Assembly: GCA_949775045.1 (NCBI GenBank)
Contig: OX459108.1
Location: 5,521,961 to 5,585,960, forward strand
Direction of reading: 5' to 3'
From: Metridium senile
Taxonomy: Eukaryota > Cnidaria > Anthozoa > Actiniaria > Metridiidae
DNA: 64,000 nucleotides
Shown here: positions 1-9,659 of the stretch, piece by piece
Position numbering within the stretch: the stretch's first letter is position 1
How the letters are laid out: each line of letters begins with the position of its first letter
Translations under genes and position numbers: made by a program
Notes under the pieces: generated by a model
Seen by the model: the letters and a program-made list of their open reading frames with translations, nothing else
The model's database searches: none
Told to the model about the DNA's origin: nothing

Positions 1-155
1 TAACCAGTCCCCTCTATTAACTATGATCAGTACTAAATATTATAACACAAAACAAAACAAACACGACCTCACTCTAAAACATCCAGTTTAAATGACTCGC
101 AGCATCTCACTTTCTATTAGAAACAGCTAGTTAATAGTTAATCTACATGTACAAT

Positions 156-341
156 AGGCCTTCTCCGGTTCATAAGATCGCCAGAACGCCTTAAATTTCC
201 CTAACACCGCCTAAGAATTTAAGAGCTTTTTGCTAAAATCACCTAACATCGACTAAGATCGCCTTAGAGTTTAGGAACATTTTGCTAAAATCGCTTTAGA
301 TCGCCTAAAATTACGGCGATTTTAAGGCCCGGAGTAGGCCT
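156..341. mobile_element. Short MITE-like element with imperfect TIRs
   Basis: The ends form an inverted repeat of about 27 bp with several mismatches, beginning AGGCCTTCTCCGG at the left and ending CCGGAGTAGGCCT at the right. A candidate 6-bp target-site duplication, TACAAT, flanks it at 150-155 and 342-347. The interior repeats short CGCCTAA and AAATCGCC words. There is no coding capacity, so it would be non-autonomous. The superfamily is not assignable from a 6-bp duplication in AT-rich sequence, and the duplication could be chance. Confidence 0.55.
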
Positions 342-569
342 TACAATTAAGATTTATACATATATATATTGTAATTTAATGATATCTTACGTTTATTATA
401 GAAAGTTCAGAATTACATCAACTTCAAATCTATTATAAATAAAGTTTTATTTGTTTGAAATCAATGTCGTGTCTTTTCAATATGCTAACATCATTATTTT
501 CATATGAAATTGTGAGATTTTTTAAATATAACTTACAAAGTCAACATTAAAAGTGGTCTAAACACTAAG

Positions 570-1627
570 TAGCCTGCGTTACAGACCCTTGTAAGCGCTC
601 GAAACGTCTCCCGCCAACAAGCGTCTGCGCGCCGAGAGCAAAAATTCCATACTGATGACGTTGGAATGCAGTCACGCAATACACGAGTTAGCAGCAGTAA
701 CGCCGATAAACATGATAAACTATGCGATGCCGTTCGTGAAGTTTCTTCTATCTTCTGGATTAATTCACTCACTGAAAGCCAGTTAAATGCTTTATTTAGC
801 TTTTCTAATGGAAAAGATGCATTCGTTAGCCTTGCACAGACAATTCAATTATTTTTCAGGTTGTTCCTCTCATCGAAATAGATGGCTTCGAACTTCTCGA
901 GCAATTTGTGGAAGGAAAATGCGATTATTATCGTCGTTTCTCCGCTGCCATCATGAAAGACCAAATGAATTATCTTCAGAGCATATATCGGAGACGAATA
1001 CAAGCACATTAGTCTGTGATAAAAGCAAAACTATGACAACAGTGACTTATCGAACCGCCAGCGAAAGTTCACACGCCGTGTGAATATCTTAATTTAATGC
1101 ATCGGATGCATGAGTCCTTCTCAAATCTCGCCATTAGATTGTAATAATTCGCTTTAATGTCTGATTAATGTCACAAATGTGCTCCATGAAATCATTATTT
1201 TTGAATGAATATAACTGTAGAAGTGTTGTTTGAGTTTATTGAAGATTTTATTACAAATACCGAAGAACTCTTGTGTATTAAATTAAGTCGGCAAAAGTTC
1301 ACGGCGTTGAAATCTTTCTCAAATCTCGACATGAGATTTTGATAATTCGCTGCAATGTATCATTCTTGTCTTTAATATGCTCTATGAAACCATTATTTTG
1401 AATAAATATAACTGTAGAAGTGTTGTTTGAGTTAAGATTTCAGTCAAAGAAGCGAAACCACTCTTGATTTGCATATGAGGTGTCAATTAAACAAAATTGT
1501 CCAATCAGAGCTTTTGACCCGATCTGGGTCAAAGAACGTCATCAGTATGGAATTTTTCCTCTCGGCACGCAGACGCTTGTTGGCGGGAGACGTTTCGAGC
1601 GCTTACAAGGGTCTGTAACGCAGGCTA
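570..1627. mobile_element. Non-autonomous TIR DNA transposon with 9-bp TSD
   Basis: Terminal inverted repeats of about 93 bp (570-662 and 1535-1627) begin TAGCCTGCGTTACAG and are nearly identical. A perfect 9-bp duplication, AACACTAAG, lies immediately outside at 561-569 and 1628-1636. A 9-bp TSD with a long TIR is typical of Mutator-like elements, but no transposase is visible, so the assignment is inference. The interior holds two short overlapping ORFs (666-881 and 787-1083) with no recognisable domain, and a diverged internal duplication. At 1,058 bp it is too short for an autonomous copy of that superfamily. Confidence 0.8.
1113..1433 (+). repeat. Diverged internal direct repeat inside the TIR element
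   Basis: Two copies of about 124 bp, at roughly 1113-1236 and 1310-1433, share the order TCTCAAATCTCG, then GATAATTCGC or a close variant, then an ATTATTTTGAAT-like stretch, then AACTGTAGAAGTGTTG. The copies differ at many positions, so the duplication is old relative to the near-identical TIRs. A weaker match (AAAGTTCACnCGCC) upstream of each copy suggests a longer original unit of about 200 bp. No coding or regulatory role can be assigned. Confidence 0.7.
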
Positions 1628-1834
1628 AACACTAAGCGCTTTCAAAATGTTCTAACAATGATCCACGAGTTGGCCATAGGGGGCCTTTGATTTGTTTTTA
1701 CAACATTTTTACGTCGTCATCATAGGTATTTGTACCATTTATACAGTTCACTTTATAATGCTCTTTTAGTGTATTTCAAAGGGATCGGTGTTTCTGTAAT
1801 AGTTTTCATCTACATTTTACAAATTTGTCTTGAA

Positions 1835-2044
1835 CTCCAGTTTCGAGATCTCTTTTACTCAGTGTTAGCCTCAAAACCATGTAATATATTCTTTTGTTCA
1901 GTAACAGTCCGGGCAAATGAAAGAGATTTGTGAGCATAGAAGACTATAAAAATATATCGAAATCTCACGAGTTTTATCTAAATTTCTGCATATTTTACAC
2001 AAAATTGAGGCTAACACTGAGTAAAAGAGATCTCGAAACTGGAG
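1835..2044. repeat. Perfect 40-bp inverted repeat with 130-bp spacer
   Basis: Positions 1835-1874 (starting CTCCAGTTTCGAGATCTC) and 2005-2044 are exact reverse complements over 40 bases. The spacer of 1875-2004 is not self-complementary. The sharp limits and perfect identity suggest a recent foldback element or a local inverted duplication. No TSD is obvious directly outside the arms. Confidence 0.85.
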
Positions 2045-2440
2045 TATTCATTAAGATTATTAATATCTTCAGAATATATCCAAGGGGCATCAGTGTTATA
2101 GCTCCAGTTATCTCTAGCTGTCAAAAACTGGGTCCCACCACTCCTACTGGGCTAATAGACTAAACTGCATAATCCTCAACTAGCGCGACTTCACGCTCAT
2201 AGAGCGTACGTCTAGTTATTATATGAACTTCATCAGTTTTTGTCTTCTTGGAGTTGTGTTTTTGATTAGTTTAAATTTCCTTCATTTGTCAGCAAGACAT
2301 GGTTTTTAACGCGCATAAACCTTCATTTTACAAAACGACTGAAAAGCTCTAGCTTACACACACTGAGAAATTAATGTGTTCTTTCTTATACTCTCTATAA
2401 TTAACAATTAAAGATTATTTTTATGAAGTAGTCATTTTTG

Positions 2441-2475
2441 AGGCTACTGTCCTCCATATATGGAGGCGTAGCCTT
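2441..2475. repeat. Short strong hairpin
   Basis: AGGCTAC pairs with GTAGCCT, enclosing CCTCCATATATGGAGG, which is itself a perfect 16-bp palindrome. Only TGT and a single C are unpaired between the two stems. It could be the core of a small foldback element. It lacks a following T-run and lies next to no gene. Confidence 0.6.
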
Positions 2476-3820
2476 ATTGCTGTCGTGCATGTAAGATAGC
2501 AAGCAAGACCATAACACCACAGGAAACCCGAAAATACCAATTTCGTCACGTGATCGACACATGGTGTGACTGTAATTTCGAGAATTCGAAAGAGTGGCCA
2601 GCTTTGAACGATCGAAGCGTTTATATTTTGGCTGCTACTTCATATCTGTCTGAAGAAAAATAATTTAAAACCGTGAGAAGGATGATTTGTTTTGACAACA
2701 AAAGCATGGCATTAGCCCGACATTAGTCATGACATACCGATAGAAGTGCCCTTCGATTTTTGGCATTTTTAAGTCTTTTAAGGTCAGATCAACATATGTC
2801 AGGTCAAGAATCTCACATTTTGCTGTATGTTTGTCACTCTTCAAAATACTAAATGAGTTTTATTCTAAGAAAGAGCTTTTGACAAATATTTTCGTATAGT
2901 AAAATTGGTGCGAATAGCCGCCGAAACAACATTCGCTACATTAAAATGTAATGAAAGGTGCACATAAATATTGTACATTATTATATGGATAGTAGTGTTT
3001 TACCGGAAACTAAAACACTCGTATTTTCCATATTTTCACTAGTGAAGATATGAAAAAGTTATGTACCAAAAAGTCCCGGATGTACGTACGCGTCAAATCA
3101 AAACAACTTTCCCGCCCATTTCTCGTCGCTTGTTCGCTGAATTAAATATGGCGGCTCGATTTGTAGAAGTCTTTTTTTTATATTTTTTTTATATTTTGAT
3201 ATCAATATTTACTGAACTTTATTCAGTTCCCGGGTCAGTTGTGAGACTTTCAGCACGTTCACTTGTAATGAATCACGACAAGCTTAAGCCAGGAATAAAA
3301 TGAATTTTGTCGCTTTGAAGGCGTCAAGCTTCTCGGGGTGAGCTGTAACCTAACACTACTTTGTGGTTGTTGTACTTCAACACTTATGTTTGCAGCTCAC
3401 CCTGCTCAGAATTTTTTAGTAATATTTTACGGTGTTACAAATTTCATTATATTACCTATCGTATATATCAAACATCGACTTAGACTATACTAGTTTTCTC
3501 GCTGGTTTCCATTTATAAAAAAACATCGGTCATGTTTAACGTCCTGTCAACTGCTATCATATAGTCAAAGTTTAGTATTAATATCGACGGTATCCCGCGC
3601 GTTATTCAAAGGTCACTAAATAGTTCATCCTGAGCTATTAAGTACACGATGTTACGAAGAGTTCTTTCTAGTTGTCTGAGCTCTGAAAAACGTTGGTTCG
3701 CGTTAACAGTTAAGTTATGTGGCTGGCCAAAGACGAAATGCGTTAATTCGACTTTCCGAGAACGGTTTACTAGCGAAATCGTACGTGTTCCCTTGTCGAG
3801 CTTATAACCTGATTTAGAAA

Positions 3821-3995
3821 ATGGCGCCATTTAATGCCGGTGGAGAAATAAACAAGGCTATGGTGTACGTTTCCACGGTCTTTGGAATCGTCAGTCCAGT
3901 ACTAAATAAATATACTTCAAGATAAAAGCAAAAGCGCCAGATGAAGCAGGTAAACTTTATTATACCTTTCCGACCTTGGTCGCCGGAGCGACCGG
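3821..3995 (+). pseudogene. Broken copy of first-exon-like ORF (left palindrome arm)
   Basis: The ATG in AAAATGGCGCC opens a frame that follows the right-arm copy (8633-8829, minus) but lacks about 21 bp after the first codons. It also has a 4-bp deletion relative to that copy near the AATAAATATACTTC segment. The deletion leads to a TAA after about 35 codons. The conserved GTAAGT donor follows at 3996. It is therefore a disabled duplicate of the other arm. The 100 bp upstream also matches between the arms, so the promoter and 5' leader were copied too. The encoded product is unknown. Confidence 0.6.
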
Positions 3996-4210
3996 GTAAG
4001 TTAGTCAGTTAAAAATCTATTAATAAGCTTTATCAATGCAGAAAATATTGAAAGATTATTACTATTATGTGTTCAAGCGGTGTATGTTTTGCAAGATCGA
4101 AGAAATACAATCTTAATTTTTGTATATCTGCACTGACTACTAATAATAATATTACTACTAAATAACATATATCTACTTGCTTATAAATACATATATAATA
4201 AATATATTAC

Positions 4211-4522
4211 TATTGAAGGCTTCTTTTCTTTCTATCTATTTCAAATTCTGACTGCTTTTAAGGTGACGCGCCCGAAAGCAGAGTAGTAGAAGTTACTAGG
4301 TGTCTCGCCCGTAAATCTGCTCTCAGAATTATTTCTACTTGCTTATAAATACATAATAAATAATTCTATTGAAGGCTTCTTTTCTTTCTATCTATTTCAA
4401 ATTCTGACTGCTTTTAAGGTGACGCGCCCGAAAGCAGAGTAGTAGAAGTTACTAGGTGTCTCGCCCGTAAATCTGCTCTCAGAATTATTTCTACTTGCTT
4501 ATAGATACATAATAAATAATAC
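4211..4522 (+). repeat. Two-copy 156-bp tandem duplication
   Basis: Copies 4211-4366 and 4367-4522 are nearly identical, each starting TATTGAAGGCTTCTTTTC and containing GCGCCCGAAAGCAGAG and GTGTCTCGCCCGTAAATC. The right palindrome arm contains only one copy (about 8266-8420). Either the left arm gained a copy or the right arm lost one after the arms formed. Confidence 0.9.
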
Positions 4523-4946
4523 TATTGAATTGGTAACGCACAAAAAGTCGCAGATTCGTTAATTACATACCGAAGAATTGTAAATAAGTATATATTTAAG
4601 TAATCAAGTACAGTGTTGTTGAAAAATAACAACTATACATAACTAGTTAAATAACTGATTCACGAATGTATTTAAACTGATAAATCAGTCACATTGTAAA
4701 ACGTTATTATACTTTGCTCAAGTTTATATATTTAGGAAAAACATGTGCCGTTGACAGGAGTATTTAGTCATCACTTGCATTAATGATTTAATCTTCACAC
4801 CATAGACACACGTTTTTAAAGGGATTTAAGGACTCCTGCTTAGAATTTTTCTCTTGGCCTAAGCTTGTCGTGTTTCTTTACATTGAATTAAAATTCAACA
4901 TTTATTCTTAATTTGTTTGCTTTACTTTGTCCATATAATAAAAAGA

Positions 4947-5087
4947 ATATTACACGGTGGCTTGAAGAAATGAATTTTATTTTCTCGTGGTAAAAACAAC
5001 ATTTTACTCGTTCGCTGCGCTCACTCGTAAAATATTGTTTTCACCACTCGAAAATAAAATTCATATCTTCGCGCCACCGTGTAATAT
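4947..5087. repeat. Foldback element inside the TTAA element
   Basis: The 141-bp stretch is an imperfect palindrome over nearly its whole length. It begins ATATTACACGGTGGC and ends GCCACCGTGTAATAT. The centre reads ACTCGTTCGCTGCGCTCACTC, in which CG-rich complementary words face each other. No clear target-site duplication is visible. It may be an insertion into the TTAA element or part of its original interior. Confidence 0.75.
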
Positions 5088-5208
5088 CCTCTATATATTA
5101 CCGGGAATATTGCTCTGCTCTGCTCTACAATAAATAAGCTTCGACAACTGGCAGTTTTATTATTGTTCTGCAAATTTGGACGCGACTGCACAAATACATT
5201 TTGTTCTC

Positions 5209-5350
5209 TAAGGGGCTGTTTATATGAAAGCGAGTTGTCCCTGCTAGCCGGGATAACTCTTTTGTTTTGTATTCCATGCCCAGTGGACTCAAAACAATAG
5301 AGTTATCCCGCTTAGCAGGGACAACTCGCCTTCATATAAACAGCCACTTA
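5209..5350. mobile_element. Foldback MITE inside the TTAA element
   Basis: Two arms of about 57 bp pair with few mismatches, starting TAAGGGGCTGTTTATATGAA and ending CATATAAACAGCCACTTA. A short loop of about 25 bp around 5270-5295 separates them. The pairing extends to TCTAAG/CTTAGA at the edges, so the target duplication (possibly TA or absent) cannot be fixed. There is no coding capacity. Confidence 0.75.
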
Positions 5351-5916
5351 GACTTCCTGCCGATTCATTTCTATCTCTTCTTCAGATCGAACATTATTTT
5401 TGCACATTGTTCAGTTTATATATTATCTGTTTCAAGCAGTAGCCTCATGCAGTCTTAGACTGCCTATTTGTATTAGAGTTGTTCCCAATTTGTGTTTATT
5501 CGGGCATTTCCCCCTTTTGGACGGTTTCTTTCAAAATTAGAGGTTTTATTGAAAAAGCTTCATCGGGATCTGGTAAATTAGCTAGGCTCCTGTCGATACC
5601 ACGACAAGCTTAGGCCAAGAGAAAAATTCTAAGCAGGAGTCCTTAAATCCCTTTAAAAACGTGTGTCTATGGTGTGAAGATTAAATCATTAATGCAAGTG
5701 ATGACTAAATACTCCTGTCATCGGCATATGTTTATCCTAAATATATAAACTTGAGCAAATTATAATAACGTTTTAAAATGTGACTGATTTATCAGTTTAA
5801 GAGAAGATTTCTGTAAATACCATGCAAACGCGGCAACACTCAAAAAATCGATTTTGCTCATATTTTAACCATAGGTAGCCCTTAACATGAAACAAATCAT
5901 GATGCCTTTAGTTAAG

Positions 5917-7071
5917 AAAAATATTGCATATTTTACGAGAAAATCGCAAAAAACGAAATTTCGTCAAATCGCTGCTCCGAGACGCTAATTTTTATGTCAA
6001 CTTTGACGGCCCCGTATGGCAAAATTAATTACTTTAATGACTCCAAACTTTCATAATATTGTTTAATGGTATCTTAACATTAAACTCAAGCTTTTATAGA
6101 TATATTGAGTTACTTAAAGATATTATTTTATTTATTTTTCTATGTCATACTTTTCGCCTTAGAAAAAGTAGGGTAAAAACAAAAAACTATTTTACTATGT
6201 GCAGCACAAAATTTGTCAATAATACTCTGGTTTCTGAATGTTAAGGTATTGAATATATAACTGTGAAAAATTCAGCTTGGGTAAACGTAATTGAGCGAAG
6301 TTATTGAGCTGCGAACATTCGCAAAATCCTGCTTATTATGCATATTCTACTGTCGGCTAACACATTCAATTTGCCAAGTCGCGGACGTGATTTGCATAAA
6401 TAATCACATTTTCTTTCTTTTTAGCAGCAAAATGCTATCAAATAAAATCAGTACAACCCAAGCAATGTTTACCTTTTATTTAGTTTAAAAAAATATTGCA
6501 TGTTTTACGAGAAAAGTCTCGAAAAACAACATTTCGTCAAATCGCTGCTTCGATCGAGACGCTAATTTTTCTGTCAACTTTGACGGCCTCGTATGACAAA
6601 ATTAACTACTTTACTGATTCCAAAACTTCTTAATATTGTTTATTGACATCTTAAGTTTAAAGTCAAGAATTTCCAAAAATATTTAGTTAATTGAAGATAT
6701 TATTTAATTTATTTTTCTATGTGAAATGTTTTGCCTTGTTAAAAGTGGGGCAAAAACAAAAAAATATTTTACTATGTGCTACTCACAATTTTTCAATATA
6801 AATCCATATTCAGAATGTTGAGGTATTAAATATATAACTGTGAAAAATTCAGTTTGGGTAAATGTTATTGAGCGAAGTTATTGAGCTGGGAACTTTTGCA
6901 AAAGTTTGCTTTCGCTGCATAGTCTACTGGATACCGTCTACCTGTCTACTGTCGGCTAACCTATCAGTCAATCAAGTCGAGAACATTTACATAAACAATC
7001 ACGCTCTCCATTTTTTTCCTGCGAAAGTTCGGAGCTTAATAACTTCGCTAATTTACATTTATCCAAACTGA
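5917..7071 (+). repeat. Two diverged tandem units of about 570 bp in the left palindrome arm
   Basis: Unit 1 (about 5917-6488) and unit 2 (about 6489-7071) share the order ATATTGCATnTTTTACGAGA, TTTCGTCAAATCGCTGCT, GTCAACTTTGACGGCC, TATATAACTGTGAAAAATTC and GAGCGAAGTTATTGAGCT. The start of the match is offset by 572 bp. The repeats differ at many sites. Open frames at 6291-6488 and 6862-7071 come from homologous positions of the two units and look incidental. No protein domain is recognisable. Confidence 0.8.
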
Positions 7072-8003
7072 ATTTTTCACAGTTATATATTTAATACCTT
7101 ATCTTTCCAAATACTGATTTTTATTGAGAAAGTTTGAGTAGCACATAGTAAAATATTTTTTTGTTTTTGCCCTACTTTTAACAAGGCAAAACATTTCACA
7201 TAGAAAAATAAATTAAATAATATCTTCAATTAACTAAATATTTTTGTAAATTCCTGACTTTAAACTTAAGATGTCAATAAACAATATTAAGAAGTTTTGG
7301 AATCAGTAAAGTAGTTAATTTTGTCATACGAGGCCGTCAAAGTTGACAGAAAAATTAGCGTCTCGATCGAAGCAGCGATTTGACGAAATGTTGTTTTTCG
7401 AGACTTTTCTCGTAAAACATGCAATATTTTTAAAACTAAATAAAAGGTAAACATTGCTTGGGTTGTACTGATTTTATTTGATAGCATTTTGCTGCTAAAA
7501 AGAAAGAAAATGTGATTATTTATGCAAATCACGTCCGCGACTTGGCAGATTGAATGTGTTAGCCGACAGTAGAATATGCATAATAAGCAAGATTTTGCGA
7601 AAGTTCGCAGCTCAATAACTTCGCTCAATTACGTTTACCCAAGCTGAATTTTTCACAGTTATATATTCAATACCTTAACATTTAGAAACCAGAGTATTAT
7701 TGACAAATTTTGTGCTGCACATAGTAAAATAGTTTTTTGTTTTTACCCTACTTTTTCTAAGGCGAAAAGTATGACATAGAAAAATAAATAAAATAATATC
7801 TTTAAGTAACTCAATATTTCTATAAAAGCTTGAGTTTAATGTTAAGATACCATTAAACAATATTATGAAAGTTTGGAGTCATTAAAGTAATTAATTTTGC
7901 CATACGGGGCCGTCAAAGTTGACATAAAAATTAGCGTCTCGGAGCAGCGATTTGACGAAATTTCGTTTTTTGCGATTTTCTCGTAAAATATGCAATATTT
8001 TTC
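7072..8003 (-). repeat. Mirror copies of the 570-bp units in the right palindrome arm
   Basis: On the minus strand, 8003-7438 corresponds to unit 1 of the left arm and 7437-7072 to the outer part of unit 2. The same words (AACTTTGACGGCC, CGTCAAATCGCTGC, ATATAACTGTGAAAAATTC) appear in mirrored order. A 113-codon open frame on the minus strand (7287-7628) extends one of the left-arm frames into the neighbouring unit. It has no recognisable domain and is treated as incidental to the repeat. Confidence 0.75.
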
Positions 8004-8632
8004 TTAACTAAAGGCATCATGATTTGTTTCATGTTAAGGGCTACCTATGGTTAAAATATGAGCAAAATCGATTTTTTGAGTGTTGCCGCGTTTGCATGGT
8101 ATTTACAGAAATCTTCTCTTAAATACATTCGTGAATCAGTTATTTAACTAGTTGTGTATAGTTGTTATTTTTCAACAACACTGAACGTGATTACTTATTT
8201 ACAATTCTTCTGTATGTAATTAACGAATCTGCGACTTTTTGTGCGTTACCAATTCAATAGTATTATTTATTATGTATTTATAAGCAAGTAGAAATAATTC
8301 CGAGAGCAGATTTACGGGCGAGACACCTAGTAACTTCTACTACTCTGCTTTCGGGCGAGTCACCTTAAAAGCAGTCAGAATTTGAAATAGATAGAAAGAA
8401 AAGAAGCCTTCAATATAGTAATATATTTATTATATATGTATTTATAAGCAAGTAGATTTTTGTTATTTAGTAGTAATATTATTATTAGTAGTCAATGCAG
8501 ATATACAAAAATTAAGATTGTATTTCTTCGATCTTGCAAAACATACACCGCTTGAACACATAATAGTGATAATCTTTCAATATTTTCTGCATTGATAAAG
8601 CTTATTAATAGTTTTTTAACTGACTAACTTAC

Positions 8633-8829
8633 ACGGTCGCTCCGGCGACCAAGGTCGGAAAGGTTTTATAAAGTTTACCTGCTTCATCTGGCGCTTTTGC
8701 TTTTATCTTGAAGTATACTGATTTATTAAGTACTGGACCGACGATTCCAAAGACCGTGGAAACGTACACCATAGCCTTCTTTATTTCTCCACCGCCGTAA
8801 TGCTTAGTTGTACCGGTATTTGGCGCCAT
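8633..8829 (-). CDS. Possible first coding exon of an unidentified small protein
   Basis: The ATG at 8829 lies in the context AAAATGGCGCC, typical of TATA-less metazoan promoters and starts. The frame is open for about 65 codons and runs into CGT|GTAAGTTAG, a strong splice donor at 8632, so the exon would end at 8633. The predicted N-terminus is polar (MAPNTGTTKHYGGG). A hydrophobic stretch follows (AMVYVSTVFGIVGPVL, residues about 19-34), then a basic segment and a second hydrophobic start (TFPTLVAGATV). This could be a small membrane protein. I do not recognise the family. The matching copy in the other arm is broken. No second exon can be identified because the intron side runs into the palindrome centre, so it may be an orphan duplicate or transposon-captured exon. 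Confidence 0.35.
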
Positions 8830-8923
8830 TTTCTAAATGTAAGATCGACAAGGGAACATGTACGATTTCGCTGGTAAAGGAAAGTCGAATTAATGCATTT
8901 CTTCTTTGGTCCGGCACATAGAG

Positions 8924-9263
8924 TATCACTGGACGAAATTTTGGATTTAGTCAGCATGTGTCCAGCTGGCAAATGTTGGGCAAATATCATGCACTATATA
9001 TATTTGTCCATACATTTGCCAACGCAGGCAAAGGTTAGGGTAAATTTGCAACGAATTTACCATGCCTTTGCCATGCATTTGAACACATGGGTAAATGTGT
9101 TACATATTTGCCCATAGATTACTAACATTTACCCACTGGGGAAATATGGTGGACATATATCCCCCCAAGGGTACATGTGTGTAAACTATGGGCAAATATA
9201 TAACAAATGTTTGACCTATATTTACCCCATGGGCAAATAACGGGTAAATATCACTGCACGAAA
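8924..9263. repeat. Field of GGGCAAATA / TATTTGCCC motifs with flanking direct repeats
   Basis: Between two 15-bp direct repeats (TATCACTGGACGAAA at 8924-8938 and TATCACTGCACGAAA at 9249-9263) roughly a dozen short words of the type GGGCAAATAT, CATTTGCCA, GGGTAAATGTG and ATTTACCCA occur in both orientations. The words are not in fixed period. This is not simple sequence, and it encodes nothing. It could be the expanded interior of a small element whose ends are the direct repeats, or a diverged minisatellite. Confidence 0.6.
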
Positions 9264-9387
9264 AAATGGATTTGCCATAATTTTTTTTAAAATTTTATTA
9301 AATTCTATATAACTTATATAGGTAAATAAATGAATATGTTTTTGCTGAAATTGATCAAAGCTAGCTAGTTATATTTAGTATTTAGTG

Positions 9388-9659
9388 AATAGTGCTGTTA
9401 TACCGATACATGATATGAACTCTATTTTGCAATTGGCCCCGCCCTACACCTGTAAGGCCAAAAAAGCAGTTTGACGTCATCCATTATTATGTTTCAAAAT
9501 GACACAAAATTTACATTTAATGAAAGCTGATATTCACACAAACAAGAAACTGCTATCAGAATCTTTGTACTTTGAATATAGCATGAGTTATTGAGAATTT
9601 AGTGTAATGGACAGTGGGAAATGTAATATAATAATGAGAATGGAAACTGATAATAATTG
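9388..9659 (+). repeat. Direct repeat copy 1 (about 270 bp, CRE-containing)
   Basis: This segment matches 9882-10144 at an offset of 494 bp with only scattered differences. It starts near GTTATACCGATA, includes AATTGGCCCCGCCCTACACC, and contains TTTGACGTCATCC, which holds a consensus cAMP-response-element palindrome TGACGTCA at 9472-9479. It ends near AAACTGATAAT. The intervening 9660-9881 is unrelated AT-rich DNA. Confidence 0.85.

Larger units (their letters stand above)
1637..3724. other. Unassigned AT-rich intergenic DNA with small hairpins
   Basis: No gene or RNA is recognisable here. The region contains the 40-bp inverted repeat at 1835-2044 and the hairpin at 2441-2475. A shorter inverted pair (GGGTGAGCTG near 3336 and CAGCTCACCC near 3393) is also present. 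An open frame at 3061-3303 begins upstream of an ATATGGCGGCT context but is low-complexity and hydrophobic through T-runs, without a recognised domain. It is left unannotated. Confidence 0.5.
4676..5796. mobile_element. TTAA-inserted TIR element (piggyBac/Kolobok-type target), non-autonomous
   Basis: TIRs of about 197 bp (4676-4872 and 5600-5796) begin ACTGATAAATCAGTCACA. TTAA flanks both ends (4672-4675 and 5797-5800). The equivalent position in the other palindrome arm (8119-8122) has a single TTAA and continuous flanking sequence, which is direct evidence of insertion. TTAA duplication is characteristic of piggyBac and Kolobok superfamilies; which one is not decidable without a transposase. 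No ORF longer than about 63 codons lies within. The element hosts two smaller foldback repeats, at 4947-5087 and 5209-5350. Confidence 0.9.
3725..8915. repeat. Large imperfect palindrome (inverted duplication) of about 5.2 kb
   Basis: The left arm (about 3725-6900) reads as the reverse complement of the right arm (about 7020-8915), with an unpaired centre of about 120 bp near 6901-7019. Landmarks occur in mirrored order. They are the AAAATGGCGCC start (3817 and 8833), the GTAAGTTAGTCAG donor (3996 and 8632), the 156-bp block with GCGCCCGAAAGCAGAG, the AGAGAAGATTTCTG block, and two internal units of about 570 bp. The left arm is longer because it carries an extra 156-bp tandem copy and a 1,121-bp TTAA insertion. 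Arm identity is high but not perfect. The outer limits are estimates by eye. Confidence 0.85.

Noticed and set aside
666..1083. Two overlapping plus-strand ORFs as transposon genes
   Set aside because: They are short, in different frames and without transposase motifs.
2161..2225. tRNA-like stretch around CTAGCGCGACTTCACGC
   Set aside because: It does not fold into a cloverleaf with conserved A and B box positions.
3061..3303. 80-codon plus-strand ORF with an internal ATATGGCGGCT start
   Set aside because: Its hydrophobic part comes from T-rich low-complexity DNA, and no family is recognisable.
3606..3830. 74-codon minus-strand ORF
   Set aside because: It runs antisense to the promoter and leader of the exon-like ORF, and the other arm does not preserve the same protein.
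7287..7628. 113-codon minus-strand ORF in the palindrome
   Set aside because: It is homologous to short frames in the repeated 570-bp units and crosses a unit boundary; no domain is recognisable.
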